In this document: one piece after another, positions 23,861 through 32,301 of the stretch | Numbering within the stretch: the stretch's first letter is position 1 | Layout of the letters: the number at the start of each line of letters is the position of its first letter | Source: Gammaproteobacteria bacterium | Lineage (GTDB): Bacteria > Pseudomonadota > Gammaproteobacteria > Xanthomonadales > SZUA-36 | Length of the DNA stretch: 32,301 nt | Assembly: GCA_030426265.1 (NCBI GenBank) | Contig: JAUHYP010000034.1 | Location: 1-32,301, forward strand | Direction of reading: 5' to 3' | Notes under the pieces: model-generated | What the model was told of the DNA's origin: nothing | The model's input: only the letters and a program-made list of their open reading frames with translations | The model's database searches: none | Made by a program: the position numbers and the translations under genes

Positions 23861-24506
23861 CGTTCGCCTTCCTGTCAAAGAGCGTCGCGTCCTGTGCCGC
23901 GAACCAGGCCAGGGCCCGGGCCAGCGCCCGGGTGACCGCGCGCGGCGTGATGGTAGCACCCGTGAATTGATCGAAGGCGCCGCCGTCCTTGCGCACCGTC
24001 CACCGCTCCGCCGGCGGGTCGCCGAGGGACCGTCCGTCGAAGCCGAGCGTCCAGTCGCTGCGCGCGGTCTCGATGGGGTCGCCCAAACCCGGTGTTTCGC
24101 GGTGACGGACGACCCGGACGCCGGTCACCGTTCCCTCGAGGGTGACGCCCATCAGGAGCGCGATGTCGCCGTTGTAGCCGTCCGGCGCGATCACTTCGAG
24201 GATGGCGGCCACCGGGTGACCGCCTCGCCGGGCCCGGTAGACATGAATCGGCCGGTCGTGGCCCAGGGCCTCCGGCGCCTCCACGATCACCACATCCGCG
24301 AGCAGGTCGTTGTCGTACCAGTCCGCTGGCAAGACCTCGTCCAGCCGCTGCAGAAGGGTGGCCCGCTCCTGCGCGGCGATGCGCTCGGCCGTGAGTTCGT
24401 GGACGCCCGCAAGCAGGCCCACGCCGATGACGGCCAGGGTGGCCAGCAGCAGCCCGGCCCGCCAGGGCGGCGTCGTGGTGGTCGTCACGGCTCGTGGTTC
24501 ACTCAC
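23844..24506 (-). CDS. rsxG: Rsx/Rnf complex subunit G (covalent FMN)
   Basis: A 220-residue subunit with one N-terminal membrane helix (about 17-37) and a periplasmic FMN-binding domain. The flavin attachment motif is '[12 protein letters not shown]' (180-191), where Thr185 fits the [S/T]GAT rule for phosphoester-bound FMN. '[11 protein letters not shown]' (135-145) is the usual flanking motif. The FMN is put on in the periplasm by ApbE, which is not in this window. Its start overlaps the rsxD stop as ATGA. Confidence 0.94.
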   Translation of the reverse strand: MSEPRAVTTTTTPPWRAGLLLATLAVIGVGLLAGVHELTAERIAAQERATLLQRLDEVLPADWYDNDLLADVVIVEAPEALGHDRPIHVYRARRGGHPVAAILEVIAPDGYNGDIALLMGVTLEGTVTGVRVVRHRETPGLGDPIETARSDWTLGFDGRSLGDPPAERWTVRKDGGAFDQFTGATITPRAVTRALARALAWFAAQDATLFDRKANDDGID

Positions 24507-25531
24507 GTCCCGTACACCCGGGGCCGCGTGACCCGGTCGACCAGGGGCGCGGCCATGTTCATGAGCAGCACGGCGAAGGCGACGCCGTCCGGGTAGCCGC
24601 CCCAGTACCGGATCACGAGGGTGAGCACGCCGACGCCGGCGCCGAAGACCAGTCGACCCCGTCCGCTCGCGCAGCCGCTGACCGGGTCCGTGGCGATGAA
24701 GAAGGCCCCGAGCACCAGACCGCCCGACAGGCAGTGCAGTACCGCCGAAGGGTAGGTTTCAGGGTTCAGTACCCAGGCGACGAGCGCCATCACCAACACG
24801 CTGCCCAGCGTCGCCACCGGCACCTGCCAACGGATGATGCCGCGCCACAACAGGTAGAGGCCGCCGATGCCGAAGGCGGCAGCCAGCCATTCCCAGCCCG
24901 TTCCGCCCACCGCGCCGAACACCGGCGACTGGAGCACGGTGTCCAGCGGCCGGCCCTCGGCCAGGCCGGTCCGGATCGCATCCAGCGGTGTCGCGCCCGT
25001 CAGGGCGTCGATGCCGTCGGGCGCAATGACTCGACCGCCGAGGATGGCCTGCAGGGTGGCGTCCAGGCCCGGGGTCCCGGATGACAATTCACGGGGCAGC
25101 GGCCACCGGGTCAATTGGAGCGGAAAGCTGATGAGCACGACCACGTAACCCACCATGGCCGGATTGAATACGTTGTGACCCAGGCCGCCGAAACAGTGCT
25201 TAGCGATCACGATGGCGAAGAACATGGCCACCGCGGCGATCCACCACGGCGCCAGCGGGGGGATGCACAGGGCGAACAGGCTCGCGGCCACGACGGCGCT
25301 GCCGTCGGTGAGGAAGGGCGCCAGCGGCCGGCCGCGCAGCCGCAAGAGGGCCGCCTCGAAGGCCAGGGCGAAGCCGGAGGCGATCACGATCTGCACAAAG
25401 ATGCCGGGGCCGAACAGCCAGGCGTGGACCGCGATGCCCGGGACCAGCGCCAGCAGCACCTGGGACATGACGCCACGAACCGTGCGTTTCGAGGGCAGGT
25501 GCGGGGCCGCGGCGGCGTGGAATGTCCGCAT
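24503..25531 (-). CDS. rsxD: Rsx/Rnf complex subunit D (covalent FMN)
   Basis: A 342-residue membrane subunit related to NqrB. It has about nine to ten hydrophobic segments, with conserved 'KHCFGGLGHNVFNPAM' (111-126) and a periplasmic loop bearing the flavin site 'DALTGATPLDA' (Thr181). 'ATDPVSGCAS' comes late in the protein, with the 'GYPDGVAFAVLLMNMAAPL' end. It is thought to form the ion path and to pass electrons through membrane flavins. The start shares one base with the rsxC stop (TGATG). Confidence 0.94.
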   Translation of the reverse strand: MRTFHAAAAPHLPSKRTVRGVMSQVLLALVPGIAVHAWLFGPGIFVQIVIASGFALAFEAALLRLRGRPLAPFLTDGSAVVAASLFALCIPPLAPWWIAAVAMFFAIVIAKHCFGGLGHNVFNPAMVGYVVVLISFPLQLTRWPLPRELSSGTPGLDATLQAILGGRVIAPDGIDALTGATPLDAIRTGLAEGRPLDTVLQSPVFGAVGGTGWEWLAAAFGIGGLYLLWRGIIRWQVPVATLGSVLVMALVAWVLNPETYPSAVLHCLSGGLVLGAFFIATDPVSGCASGRGRLVFGAGVGVLTLVIRYWGGYPDGVAFAVLLMNMAAPLVDRVTRPRVYGT

Positions 25532-27120
25532 CAGGCCTCGTCCTCGGCGGATGGGTCTTTCGTCCCTTTCGCCCGCGCCAGCGCGGCCTCGATCTGGCGC
25601 TTGCGCCCGGCCTCGTCGCGGAGCTTGTCCTTGCGCCGCGCCAGCCGTTCGGCCTTTTCCTGGCGGGCCCGTTCGAGGCGCGCTTCCCGCGCCTCGAACC
25701 GCTCCCGCGCCCGCTCGGCGGCAACCCTTTCCGAAGACACGCGGCGGACTTCGCCCTTTGCATAACGAAACCAGTCCGCCAGGGGGATCTGGCTGGGGCA
25801 TACCAGGTCGCAGCAGGCGCACTCGATGCAGGCGTCCACACCCAGCGCCGCCACCGCGTCCCACTGGGCGGCGCGGGCCATGAACTGGAGCTCCTGGGGC
25901 TGCAGGCGCGCCGGGCACGCACTGGCGCAATCGCCGCAACGGATGCAGGGCAGCTCTCCCTGTGGCGGGCGCATGTCCCCGGTCGTCAGCACCAGCAGGC
26001 AGTTGGTGGCCTTCACCACGGGCTCCGCGTCGCTGCCCAGGGGATAGCCCATCATCGGCCCGCCCACGACCAGGCGCGCCGCATCGTCGGTATAGCCGCC
26101 TGCAGCTTCGACCAGGTGCGCTGCCGGCGTCCCCAGCAGGGCGAGCAGGTTGCGGGGGTGACGAACGCCATGCCCCGTGACGGTGACGATGCGCTCGACC
26201 AGGGGCTCACCCGCGATCACCGCCTGGCGCACGGCCGCGGCCGTGGCCACGTTCTGCACCAGCAGGCCCAGGTCGTGCGGATACCCGCCGGCGGGCACCT
26301 CCAGCCCGGTGAGGGTCTGCACCAGCTGGCGCTCACCGCCTTCGGGGTACACGGTCGGCACCTTCACCACCCGGCAGCGGCCGCCACCCAGTTCCGCCGC
26401 CGCTTCGGCGAGGGCGCGCTCCACGGCCCCCATCTGGTCTTCGATGGCGATCACCACGCGCTCCACCCCGGCCGCGTGCGCCAGGATGAGGGCGCCCTCG
26501 ACGAGGTGGCGCGGTTGTTCGCGCATCAGCATCTCGTCACAGGCGATCCAGGGCTCGCACTCCACGCCGTTCAGGACCAGCGTGTGGATGGGGGTGACGG
26601 TCGCGGCCCCCGCCTTCAGGTCCGTGGGAAAGACCGCGCCACCGAGCCCCACGATGCCGTGGTGGCGGATGTGGGCCCGCAAGGCGGCCGGGTCGCTCGT
26701 TTCCCAGGCAGGGAATGGGGTCCTCTCACCCCAGCGGTCTTCCCCGTCCGGGCGGATGACGACACAGGTTCCAGGCTGGCCCGTCGCATGCGCCATGGGC
26801 CGGTCCTGTACCGACGTGACCCGGCCGGATGTGGGGGCGTGGATGTGGGCGCCCCGTTCCGGGCCTTCGCCGATGCGCTCGCCCTTGAGCACGAACTGGC
26901 CTTCCGCCACGCAGGGGCGGGCCGGCGGGCCGCTGTGCTGGCGCATGGGCACCACCAGTTCCGCGGGCAGCGCGGGGCGCGCCACCGGGTCGCGGCAGGC
27001 GATCTTCTTGTTGTGGCGCAGGCGCAATCCGCCGTCGAAGCGATACAAGCGCTCGCCGATGCGGTCCGCCACGGGGGGGGTCTTCGGCGCCGGTTCACTC
27101 GTGGCCACCACCGGTTTCAT
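25531..27120 (-). CDS. rsxC: Rsx/Rnf complex subunit C (NADH-binding, 2x[4Fe-4S])
   Basis: A peripheral cytoplasmic subunit of 529 residues. Residues 40-115 form the lipoyl-like entry domain. The Rossmann/NADH and FMN part runs to about 330, with '[12 protein letters not shown]' (158-169) and '[13 protein letters not shown]' (184-196) as landmarks. Two [4Fe-4S] motifs are [12 protein letters not shown] (392-403) and [12 protein letters not shown] (431-442). The tail (about 455-520) is a charged Arg/Glu/Lys-Ala helix, shorter than the long repetitive tail of E. coli RsxC (740 residues). A longer in-frame start at 27225 lies inside rsxB; ATG 27120 overlaps the rsxB stop as ATGA and is preferred. 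Confidence 0.94.
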   Translation of the reverse strand: MKPVVATSEPAPKTPPVADRIGERLYRFDGGLRLRHNKKIACRDPVARPALPAELVVPMRQHSGPPARPCVAEGQFVLKGERIGEGPERGAHIHAPTSGRVTSVQDRPMAHATGQPGTCVVIRPDGEDRWGERTPFPAWETSDPAALRAHIRHHGIVGLGGAVFPTDLKAGAATVTPIHTLVLNGVECEPWIACDEMLMREQPRHLVEGALILAHAAGVERVVIAIEDQMGAVERALAEAAAELGGGRCRVVKVPTVYPEGGERQLVQTLTGLEVPAGGYPHDLGLLVQNVATAAAVRQAVIAGEPLVERIVTVTGHGVRHPRNLLALLGTPAAHLVEAAGGYTDDAARLVVGGPMMGYPLGSDAEPVVKATNCLLVLTTGDMRPPQGELPCIRCGDCASACPARLQPQELQFMARAAQWDAVAALGVDACIECACCDLVCPSQIPLADWFRYAKGEVRRVSSERVAAERARERFEAREARLERARQEKAERLARRKDKLRDEAGRKRQIEAALARAKGTKDPSAEDEA

Positions 27121-27668
27121 GCGCCGGTACCCGTCAGGCGGATCGGGATGGGGCGGCGCCAGTCTTCGAATCGCGGGGCCGGGACCACCATGTCGATACA
27201 GTCCACGGGGCAGGGTGGCAGGCACAGGTCACAGCCGGTGCATTCGGCCTCGATCACGGTGTGCATGAGTTTCGGCGCGCCGATGATGGCGTCCACGGGG
27301 CAGGCCTGGATGCAGAGCGTGCAGCCGATGCAGCGCGCTTCGTCGATCACGGCGACGGTGCGCGGCGCTTCTTCCCCGTTGTCCGGGTTGAGGGGTTTGG
27401 CCTCGCGGCCCAGCAGGTCCGCCAGGGCGCGCACGCCCGCCTCGCCGCCGGGGGGACACTGGTTGATGTCCGCGGCGCCGCTGGCGATGGCTTCGGCATA
27501 GGGACGGCAACCGGGGTAACCGCACTGTCCACACTGGGTCTGGGGCAGGATCGCGTCGATCTGTTCCACCACCGGGTCCGCCTCCACCCTGAAGCGCCGC
27601 GCGGCCCAGCCCAGGCCGGCCCCGAGGGCCAGGCAGAGCAGGGCGAAGACGACCAGCGGCGTCAGCAT
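27117..27668 (-). CDS. rsxB: Rsx/Rnf complex subunit B (ferredoxin-like)
   Basis: A 183-residue iron-sulfur subunit. It has an N-terminal membrane anchor (about 4-22), then the [4Fe-4S] motif CGQCGYPGC (46-54) completed by Cys71, then two ferredoxin-type clusters at 113-123 ([11 protein letters not shown]) and 143-153 ([11 protein letters not shown]). It carries electrons between RsxC and the membrane subunits. Length matches E. coli RsxB (192). It starts 13 bases after rsxA and overlaps rsxC by 4 bases. Confidence 0.95.
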   Translation of the reverse strand: MLTPLVVFALLCLALGAGLGWAARRFRVEADPVVEQIDAILPQTQCGQCGYPGCRPYAEAIASGAADINQCPPGGEAGVRALADLLGREAKPLNPDNGEEAPRTVAVIDEARCIGCTLCIQACPVDAIIGAPKLMHTVIEAECTGCDLCLPPCPVDCIDMVVPAPRFEDWRRPIPIRLTGTGA

Positions 27669-27681
27669 GGCGCCGGCGCCT

Positions 27682-28263
27682 TCACAACCGCGCCAGGCCG
27701 GTGAAGCCCATGAAGGCCAGGGCCATGAGCCCGGCGGTCACCAGGCCGATGGCGGGCCCGCGGAAGGGCAGTGGAACGTCGGCGAAGGCCAGGCGCTCGC
27801 GCATCGCCGAAAACATCACCAGGACGAGGCCGAAGCCCAAGGCCGCGCCGAAGCCGTACAGCGCCGACTGCAACAGGTCATGGCGTTCCTGCACGTTGAG
27901 CAGGGCTACGCCCAGCACGGCGCAGTTGCTGGTGATCAGGGGCAGGAAAATACCCAGGACACGGTAGAGCAGGGGACTGGTCCGTCGCATCACCATCTCG
28001 GTGAGCTGCACGGTGACGGCAATGGCCAGGATGAATCCCAGGGTCGAAAGGTATTCCAGGCCCAGCGGCGCCAGCAGGTAGCGGTGCATCAGGTAACCGG
28101 CCACCGAGGACAGCGTGAGCACGAAGGCGGTCGCCACCGACATGCCGACGGCGCCCTCCAGCTTGGTCGACACCCCCATGAAGGGGCACAGGCCGAGGAA
28201 CCGGACCAGCACGAAATTGTTGGCCAGGACCGTACTGACCAGGATGAGCAGGTGTTCCTTCAT
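27682..28263 (-). CDS. rsxA: Rsx/Rnf complex subunit A
   Basis: A 193-residue protein with six membrane segments, the same length as E. coli RsxA. It begins '[28 protein letters not shown]' (about 5-32) and carries the second cysteine motif '[14 protein letters not shown]' near 110-123; together with those of RsxE these are thought to bind a membrane-embedded cluster. It starts 15 bases after the metG stop, so the rsx genes are probably read from the metG promoter, though an internal promoter cannot be excluded. Confidence 0.96.
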   Translation of the reverse strand: MKEHLLILVSTVLANNFVLVRFLGLCPFMGVSTKLEGAVGMSVATAFVLTLSSVAGYLMHRYLLAPLGLEYLSTLGFILAIAVTVQLTEMVMRRTSPLLYRVLGIFLPLITSNCAVLGVALLNVQERHDLLQSALYGFGAALGFGLVLVMFSAMRERLAFADVPLPFRGPAIGLVTAGLMALAFMGFTGLARL

Positions 28264-28278
28264 CCGGGCCCGGCGACC

Positions 28279-30309
28279 TCAGCTCACCCGGTCGCCCGGC
28301 TCGGCCCCCTCGTCCGGGGACAGGATGAACAGCCCCTGGCCGCCTCCGGCCGCGAGCACCATGCCCTCGGACACCCCGAAGCGCATCTTGCGCGGCTTGA
28401 GGTTGGCGACCATCACCGTCAGCCGGCCCACCAGGTCTTCCGGGTCGTAGGCGGACTTGATGCCGGCGAAGACGTTGCGGGTCTGCCCGCCGAGGTCCAG
28501 GGTCAGGCGCAGCAGTTTGTCCGCCTCGGGCACGGCCTCGGCGGCGACGATGCGCGCGACGCGCAGGTCGACCTTCGTGAAGTCGTCGATGCCGATTTCC
28601 TCCGCCAGGTCCAGGTCACGGGCCGGCGTGTCGGTCGCGGCGGGGCTTTCGGTGGCCTGGAGAGAGGCCTTCGAGGCCTCCAGGATGGCGTCCACCTTGA
28701 GGGGATCGATGCGATGCAGCAGTGGCTGGAACGGCGCCAGTCGCGCGCCCACCAGGGGTTGGTCGAGGTCGCTCCAGAGCCTGACTTCGCGGCCCAGGAA
28801 GGTGGCGGACTTCTCCGCGGTGAACGGGATGGCCGGCGCCAGCAGCGTGATGAGCACCCGGAACAGGTTGATGCCCTGGGTGCACACGGCCTGGACTTCG
28901 GCTTCCCGCCCCTTCTCCTTGGCCATCAGCCAGGGCTTGTGCTCGTCGATGTAGCGGTTGGCGCGGTCGGCCAGGGCCATGATGCGGCGGATGGCCGACT
29001 GGTAGTTGCGGCCTTCGAAATCGGCGGCGATGGCCGGGCGCTCGGCCAGGAACTCGGCGTAGAGCGCCGGCTCGGGCAGTTCGGCGGCCAGTTCGCCGTC
29101 GAAGCCGCGGTGGATGAAGCCCGCGCAACGGCTGGCGATGTTCACCACCTTGCCCACCAGGTCGGCATTGACCCGGGCCACGAAGTCCTCGAGGTTCAGG
29201 TCGATGTCGCCCAGGCCGGGACCGAGCTTGGCGCAGAAGTAGTAGCGCAGGCAGTCCGGGTCCAGGTGGTCCAGGTAGGTGCGCGCCATGATGAAGGTGC
29301 CGCGTGACTTGGACATCTTGGTGCCGTCCACGGTCAGGAAGCCGTGCGCGTGCACGCCCGTCGGAGTGCGCAGGCCGGCGCCCATCAGCATGGCGGGCCA
29401 GAACAGGGTGTGGAAGTAGACGATGTCCTTGCCGATGAAATGGTGCAGTTCGGTGTCGGTGCCGGGCGTCCACCAGGCGTCGAAGTCCAGGCCCTCGCGC
29501 TCGCTCAGTTCGCGGAAGCTCGCCATGTAGCCGACCGGTGCGTCCACCCAGACGTAGAAATACTTGTCCTCGGTCCCGGGGATGCGAAATCCGAAATAGG
29601 GCGCGTCGCGGGTGACGTCCCAGTCCCGCAATCCGTCGGTGAACCACTCCTGCAGCTTGTTGCGCACTTCGCTCTGCAGGGCGCCGGAGGCGGTCCACGC
29701 CTTCAGCGCGTCGCCGAAGCGTTCCAGTCGCACGAAATGGTGCTCTGAGTCGCGCATTACCGGCGACGTACCACTCACGGCGGAACGCGGGTCGATCAGG
29801 TCGGTGGGCGCGTAGGTGCTGCCACAGGCCTCGCAACTGTCACCGTACTGGTCGGGGGTCTTGCACTTGGGACAGGTGCCCTTGATGAAGCGGTCCGGCA
29901 GGAACATGCCCTCGCGCTCGTCGTAGAACTGGGAGATGGTCTTCTCCACCACGTGCCCGCCATCGCGCAGGCGCTCGAAGATCATGCCCACCAGCTCACG
30001 GTTGGCGTCGGAGTGGGTGGAGGAGAAGTTGTCGTAGCTCAGGCCGAAGTCCCGGAAATCCGCCTGGTGCTCCGCGTTCATGCGCTCGATCAGCTGTTCC
30101 GGGGTGATGCCCTGGCGCTGCGCGCTCAGCATGATGGGCGTGCCGTGGGCGTCGTCCGCCCAGGCGAACCAGGTCTCGTGGCCCTGGGCGCGCTGGAAGC
30201 GGGCCCAGATGTCCGTCTGCACGTATTCCAGCATGTGACCCAGGTGAATCGAGCCGTTGGCGTAGGGCAGGGCGGCGGTGACGAGGATTTTTCTTTTCGT
30301 GTCGTTCAT
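28279..30309 (-). CDS. metG: Methionyl-tRNA synthetase
   Basis: Charges tRNA-Met and initiator tRNA. The 676-residue class I enzyme is full length (E. coli 677). The HIGH motif is '[12 protein letters not shown]' (about residues 16-27). Zinc-binding cysteines lie in '[20 protein letters not shown]' (about 143-162), and KMSKS is intact in '[12 protein letters not shown]' near 330. The anticodon-binding helical domain follows. The C-terminal OB-fold tRNA-binding dimerisation domain starts near 575 ('[16 protein letters not shown]') after an Ala/Thr linker. It is divergent from mrp, with a 194-base gap. Confidence 0.97.
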   Translation of the reverse strand: MNDTKRKILVTAALPYANGSIHLGHMLEYVQTDIWARFQRAQGHETWFAWADDAHGTPIMLSAQRQGITPEQLIERMNAEHQADFRDFGLSYDNFSSTHSDANRELVGMIFERLRDGGHVVEKTISQFYDEREGMFLPDRFIKGTCPKCKTPDQYGDSCEACGSTYAPTDLIDPRSAVSGTSPVMRDSEHHFVRLERFGDALKAWTASGALQSEVRNKLQEWFTDGLRDWDVTRDAPYFGFRIPGTEDKYFYVWVDAPVGYMASFRELSEREGLDFDAWWTPGTDTELHHFIGKDIVYFHTLFWPAMLMGAGLRTPTGVHAHGFLTVDGTKMSKSRGTFIMARTYLDHLDPDCLRYYFCAKLGPGLGDIDLNLEDFVARVNADLVGKVVNIASRCAGFIHRGFDGELAAELPEPALYAEFLAERPAIAADFEGRNYQSAIRRIMALADRANRYIDEHKPWLMAKEKGREAEVQAVCTQGINLFRVLITLLAPAIPFTAEKSATFLGREVRLWSDLDQPLVGARLAPFQPLLHRIDPLKVDAILEASKASLQATESPAATDTPARDLDLAEEIGIDDFTKVDLRVARIVAAEAVPEADKLLRLTLDLGGQTRNVFAGIKSAYDPEDLVGRLTVMVANLKPRKMRFGVSEGMVLAAGGGQGLFILSPDEGAEPGDRVS

Positions 30310-30372
30310 GGCAGGTCGTTGACTGAGGATCAGGGCCGGGATGCCCGGTTTCGGCGGATGGGCGAAAGGCCG

Positions 30373-30378
30373 ATTATC
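30373..30378 (-). promoter_or_regulatory. -10 box for metG
   Basis: GATAAT on the minus strand, 63 bases before the metG ATG. The -35 candidate (TGTGTC, 17 bases further up) is weak. It may serve the whole metG-rsx-nth operon. Confidence 0.4.
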
Positions 30379-30436
30379 GCATGGCGGGGACCGTGGACAC
30401 AGGCCGGCGAAGCCCTTCGCGCCTCGCCCGCCCTGG

Positions 30437-30466
30437 TGAAACCGACCGGGGTGAAACCGGTAGAAT
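30437..30466 (+). promoter_or_regulatory. Promoter for mrp
   Basis: TAGAAT (30461-30466) as -10 with TGAAAC/GTGAAA about 18-19 bases upstream; GTGAAACCG occurs twice in tandem here (30436 and 30451). The -10 box ends 37 bases before the mrp ATG. Confidence 0.4.
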
Positions 30467-30503
30467 AGGGGGCTGCGTCAACCGGCAAAGGATCCGCCAT
30501 TTC

Positions 30504-31595
30504 ATGCCTCCCGCGAACGAAGCGGACATCCGCAGCGAACTCGACACCCTGACCGCCCCCGGACTGGATCTCGGCCTCGTGTCCGCCGGCCTGGTGCGCG
30601 GCGTCGGTGTCGACGGCCATCGCGTCGCCGTGGACCTGCGCCTGGGCTATCCCGCCGGGGGATTCGGCCAGGACCTGGCCCGCGACGTGGAACGCCGGCT
30701 GCTGCAGGCAGGCCTGGCCGAAACGGTGACCGTCAATGTCGACTGGAAGGTCTTGCCGCACCGGGTGCAGGGAGAACTGCCACCCCATCCCGGCATCCGC
30801 AACATCATCGCCGTGGCGTCCGGCAAGGGCGGCGTGGGCAAGTCCACCACGGCCGTGAACCTGGCCCTCGCCCTGGCGGCCGACGGCGCCCGGGTGGGTG
30901 TGCTCGACGCCGACATCTACGGCCCGAGCATGCCGCGGATGCTGGGCGTGGAGGGCATGCCGGGCAACGACGGCAAGCGGCTTCTGCCCCACGAGGCGCA
31001 TGGCGTGAAGGTCATGTCCATGGGCTTTCTCATCAAGGACGAGGACACGCCGACCATCTGGCGGGGTCCCATGGTCACCTCGGCCCTGCAGCAGATGCTG
31101 GGCGAGACCGACTGGGGCGAACTGGACTACCTGGTCATCGACCTGCCGCCGGGGACCGGCGACATCCAGCTCACGCTGGTTCAGAAGATTCCCGTGGCGG
31201 GTGCGGTGATCGTCACCACGCCGCAGGACATCGCGTTGCTGGACGCGCGCAAGGCGCTGCAGATGTTCCGCAAGCTGGACGTGGCGGTGCTCGGCGTGGT
31301 GGAAAACATGAGCACCCACGTCTGCAGCCAGTGCGGACACGAGGAACCGATTTTCGGCGCCGGGGGCGGAGCCCGCATGGCCGGGCAATACGACGTCCCC
31401 TTGCTGGGCCAATTGCCCCTGGACATCGCGGTTCGCGAGGCCCTGGATGCGGGTCGACCCACGGTGGCCGATGCGCCCGACAGCGAGGTCGCCGGCGCAT
31501 TCCGGACGTTTGCGCGGCGCACGGCGGCCCTGCTGTCGCAACGCGAGCGAAACCTCAAGCTGGACCTTCCCCAGATCAACGTCCAGAACCGCTGA
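30504..31595 (+). CDS. mrp: Mrp/ApbC-type iron-sulfur cluster carrier ATPase
   Basis: A 363-residue P-loop protein that binds and delivers [4Fe-4S] clusters. An N-terminal MIP18/DUF59-like domain (about 1-90) is followed by the deviant Walker A '[20 protein letters not shown]' (about 105-124), '[14 protein letters not shown]' (about 135-148), '[12 protein letters not shown]' (Walker B, about 210-221) and '[12 protein letters not shown]'. The cluster-binding pair is Cys-x-x-Cys in '[14 protein letters not shown]' near 272-285. ATG 30504 fits the family's start; longer in-frame starts would be upstream of the promoter. The order mrp-dcd next to divergent metG is also seen in Pseudomonas. Confidence 0.95.
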   Translation: MPPANEADIRSELDTLTAPGLDLGLVSAGLVRGVGVDGHRVAVDLRLGYPAGGFGQDLARDVERRLLQAGLAETVTVNVDWKVLPHRVQGELPPHPGIRNIIAVASGKGGVGKSTTAVNLALALAADGARVGVLDADIYGPSMPRMLGVEGMPGNDGKRLLPHEAHGVKVMSMGFLIKDEDTPTIWRGPMVTSALQQMLGETDWGELDYLVIDLPPGTGDIQLTLVQKIPVAGAVIVTTPQDIALLDARKALQMFRKLDVAVLGVVENMSTHVCSQCGHEEPIFGAGGGARMAGQYDVPLLGQLPLDIAVREALDAGRPTVADAPDSEVAGAFRTFARRTAALLSQRERNLKLDLPQINVQNR

Positions 31596-31645
31596 ACGCG
31601 GCCGGGCATCCCTTCCACACGTCAGAACAACAACGAGAACACCGC

Positions 31646-32215
31646 ATGAGCATCAAGTCCGACCGCTGGATCCGTCGCATGGCCGAGGAACACGGCATGA
31701 TCGAACCCTTCGAGCCGGGGCAGGTGCGCCGCGCCGAAGACGGCCGCCGGCTCGTGTCCTACGGGACCTCGAGCTACGGCTACGATGGCCGCTGCGCCAA
31801 CCACTTCAAGATCTTCACCAACATCAACTCCGCGGTGGTCGACCCCAAGGCCTTCGACGAGAACAGCTTCGTGGATTTCGAGGGCGACTCCTGCATCATC
31901 CCGCCGAACTCCTTCGCCCTGGCCCACACCGTCGAGTACTTCCGGATTCCGCGAAAGGTGCTCACCATCTGCCTGGGCAAATCCACCTACGCCCGCTGCG
32001 GCATCATCGTCAATGTCACCCCGCTGGAACCGGAGTGGGAAGGCCACGTGACCCTGGAGTTCTCCAACACCACACCCCTCCCGGCCCGCATCTACGCCAA
32101 CGAGGGCGTGGCCCAGTTCCTTTTCTTCGAATCCGACGAAACCTGCGAAACCTCCTACAAGGACCGCGCGGGCAAATATCAGGGCCAAAGAGGCGTGACG
32201 TTACCCAAGGCCTGA
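31646..32215 (+). CDS. dcd: dCTP deaminase
   Basis: Deaminates dCTP to dUTP, the main route to dUMP for thymidylate in proteobacteria. The 189-residue protein is the family's usual length. Landmarks are '[12 protein letters not shown]' near residues 38-49, '[19 protein letters not shown]' near 111-129, the catalytic Glu in '[18 protein letters not shown]' near 134-151, and '[10 protein letters not shown]' near 153. The C-terminal '[16 protein letters not shown]' closes over the nucleotide. It starts 50 bases after mrp on the same strand, so it is probably co-transcribed. Confidence 0.97.
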   Translation: MSIKSDRWIRRMAEEHGMIEPFEPGQVRRAEDGRRLVSYGTSSYGYDGRCANHFKIFTNINSAVVDPKAFDENSFVDFEGDSCIIPPNSFALAHTVEYFRIPRKVLTICLGKSTYARCGIIVNVTPLEPEWEGHVTLEFSNTTPLPARIYANEGVAQFLFFESDETCETSYKDRAGKYQGQRGVTLPKA

Positions 32216-32220
32216 ACCCA

Positions 32221-32301
32221 CTATTCCAATGGCGGCTGCTGGATGAGGGTGGCGTAGGTTTCGAAGACGGTGCCGTCGCGCTGGACCACGAGATTGACCT
32301 G
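32221..32301 (-). CDS. C-terminal end of an unidentified protein (partial)
   Basis: The last 26 codons and a TAG stop of a minus-strand gene lie at the window edge, just 5 bases from the dcd stop and convergent with it. The end reads QVNLVVQRDGTVFETY followed by ATLIQQPPLE, with codon use like the neighbours, so it is probably real coding sequence. Too little is visible to name a family. Confidence 0.55.
   Translation of the reverse strand, partial: QVNLVVQRDGTVFETYATLIQQPPLE

Noticed and set aside
22452-24596. 714-residue plus-strand frame
   Set aside because: It is antisense to nth, rsxE and rsxG, all of which match known families.

Overview
This is a GC-rich bacterial chromosome segment, most likely from a gammaproteobacterium of the Chromatiales/Xanthomonadales type. 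That placement is inferred from gene order: dcd-mrp on one side of metG and rsxABCDGE-nth on the other is a gammaproteobacterial arrangement, and the proteins (MoaB, RNase T, endonuclease III, RsxA-G, dCTP deaminase) are close to their E. coli and Pseudomonas counterparts. No species can be named from the sequence alone.

Positions 1-1647 are the right end of an integrated mobile element. The region is visibly more AT-rich than the rest. It holds the start of an IS3-type transposase, a small membrane-anchored gene that the insertion sequence appears to have cut, a tyrosine integrase, and a 46-nt 3' remnant of a tRNA-Thr(CGU) gene that marks the junction with the chromosome.

Positions 1705-6879 hold a Spy/CpxP-like periplasmic protein with a DUF1801 protein, an FMN reductase, the molybdenum-cofactor genes mobA-moeA, a CaCA-type antiporter on the other strand, and moaB. 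Positions 6975-12009 hold a DUF3313-like exported protein, a DUF4956 membrane protein coupled to an exported PPP-type phosphatase, a convergent CotH-like exported protein, and nadC with a Trm112-like gene. A stand-alone hydantoinase B follows (12156-13796).

Positions 13787-17739 are a four-gene minus-strand operon: Yip1-family membrane protein, periplasmic adaptor, ABC ATPase, MacB-like permease. This matches the composition and order of Bacillus subtilis yknWXYZ. RNase T and a TraB/GumN-family protein follow.

Positions 19455-22142 are the most interesting part: a complete four-gene copper-associated RiPP operon of the HvfABCD/bufferin type. It encodes a 92-residue exported precursor with four EGKCG motifs, an MNIO (DUF692) iron oxidase, its DUF2063 partner and a DoxX membrane protein. 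No sigma/anti-sigma pair is next to it.

Positions 22515-30309 are a tightly overlapping operon read right to left, metG-rsxA-B-C-D-G-E-nth: methionyl-tRNA synthetase, the Rsx/Rnf ion-coupled electron-transfer complex and endonuclease III. Divergent from it are mrp (Fe-S carrier) and dcd, and the window ends in the C-terminus of an unidentified minus-strand gene.
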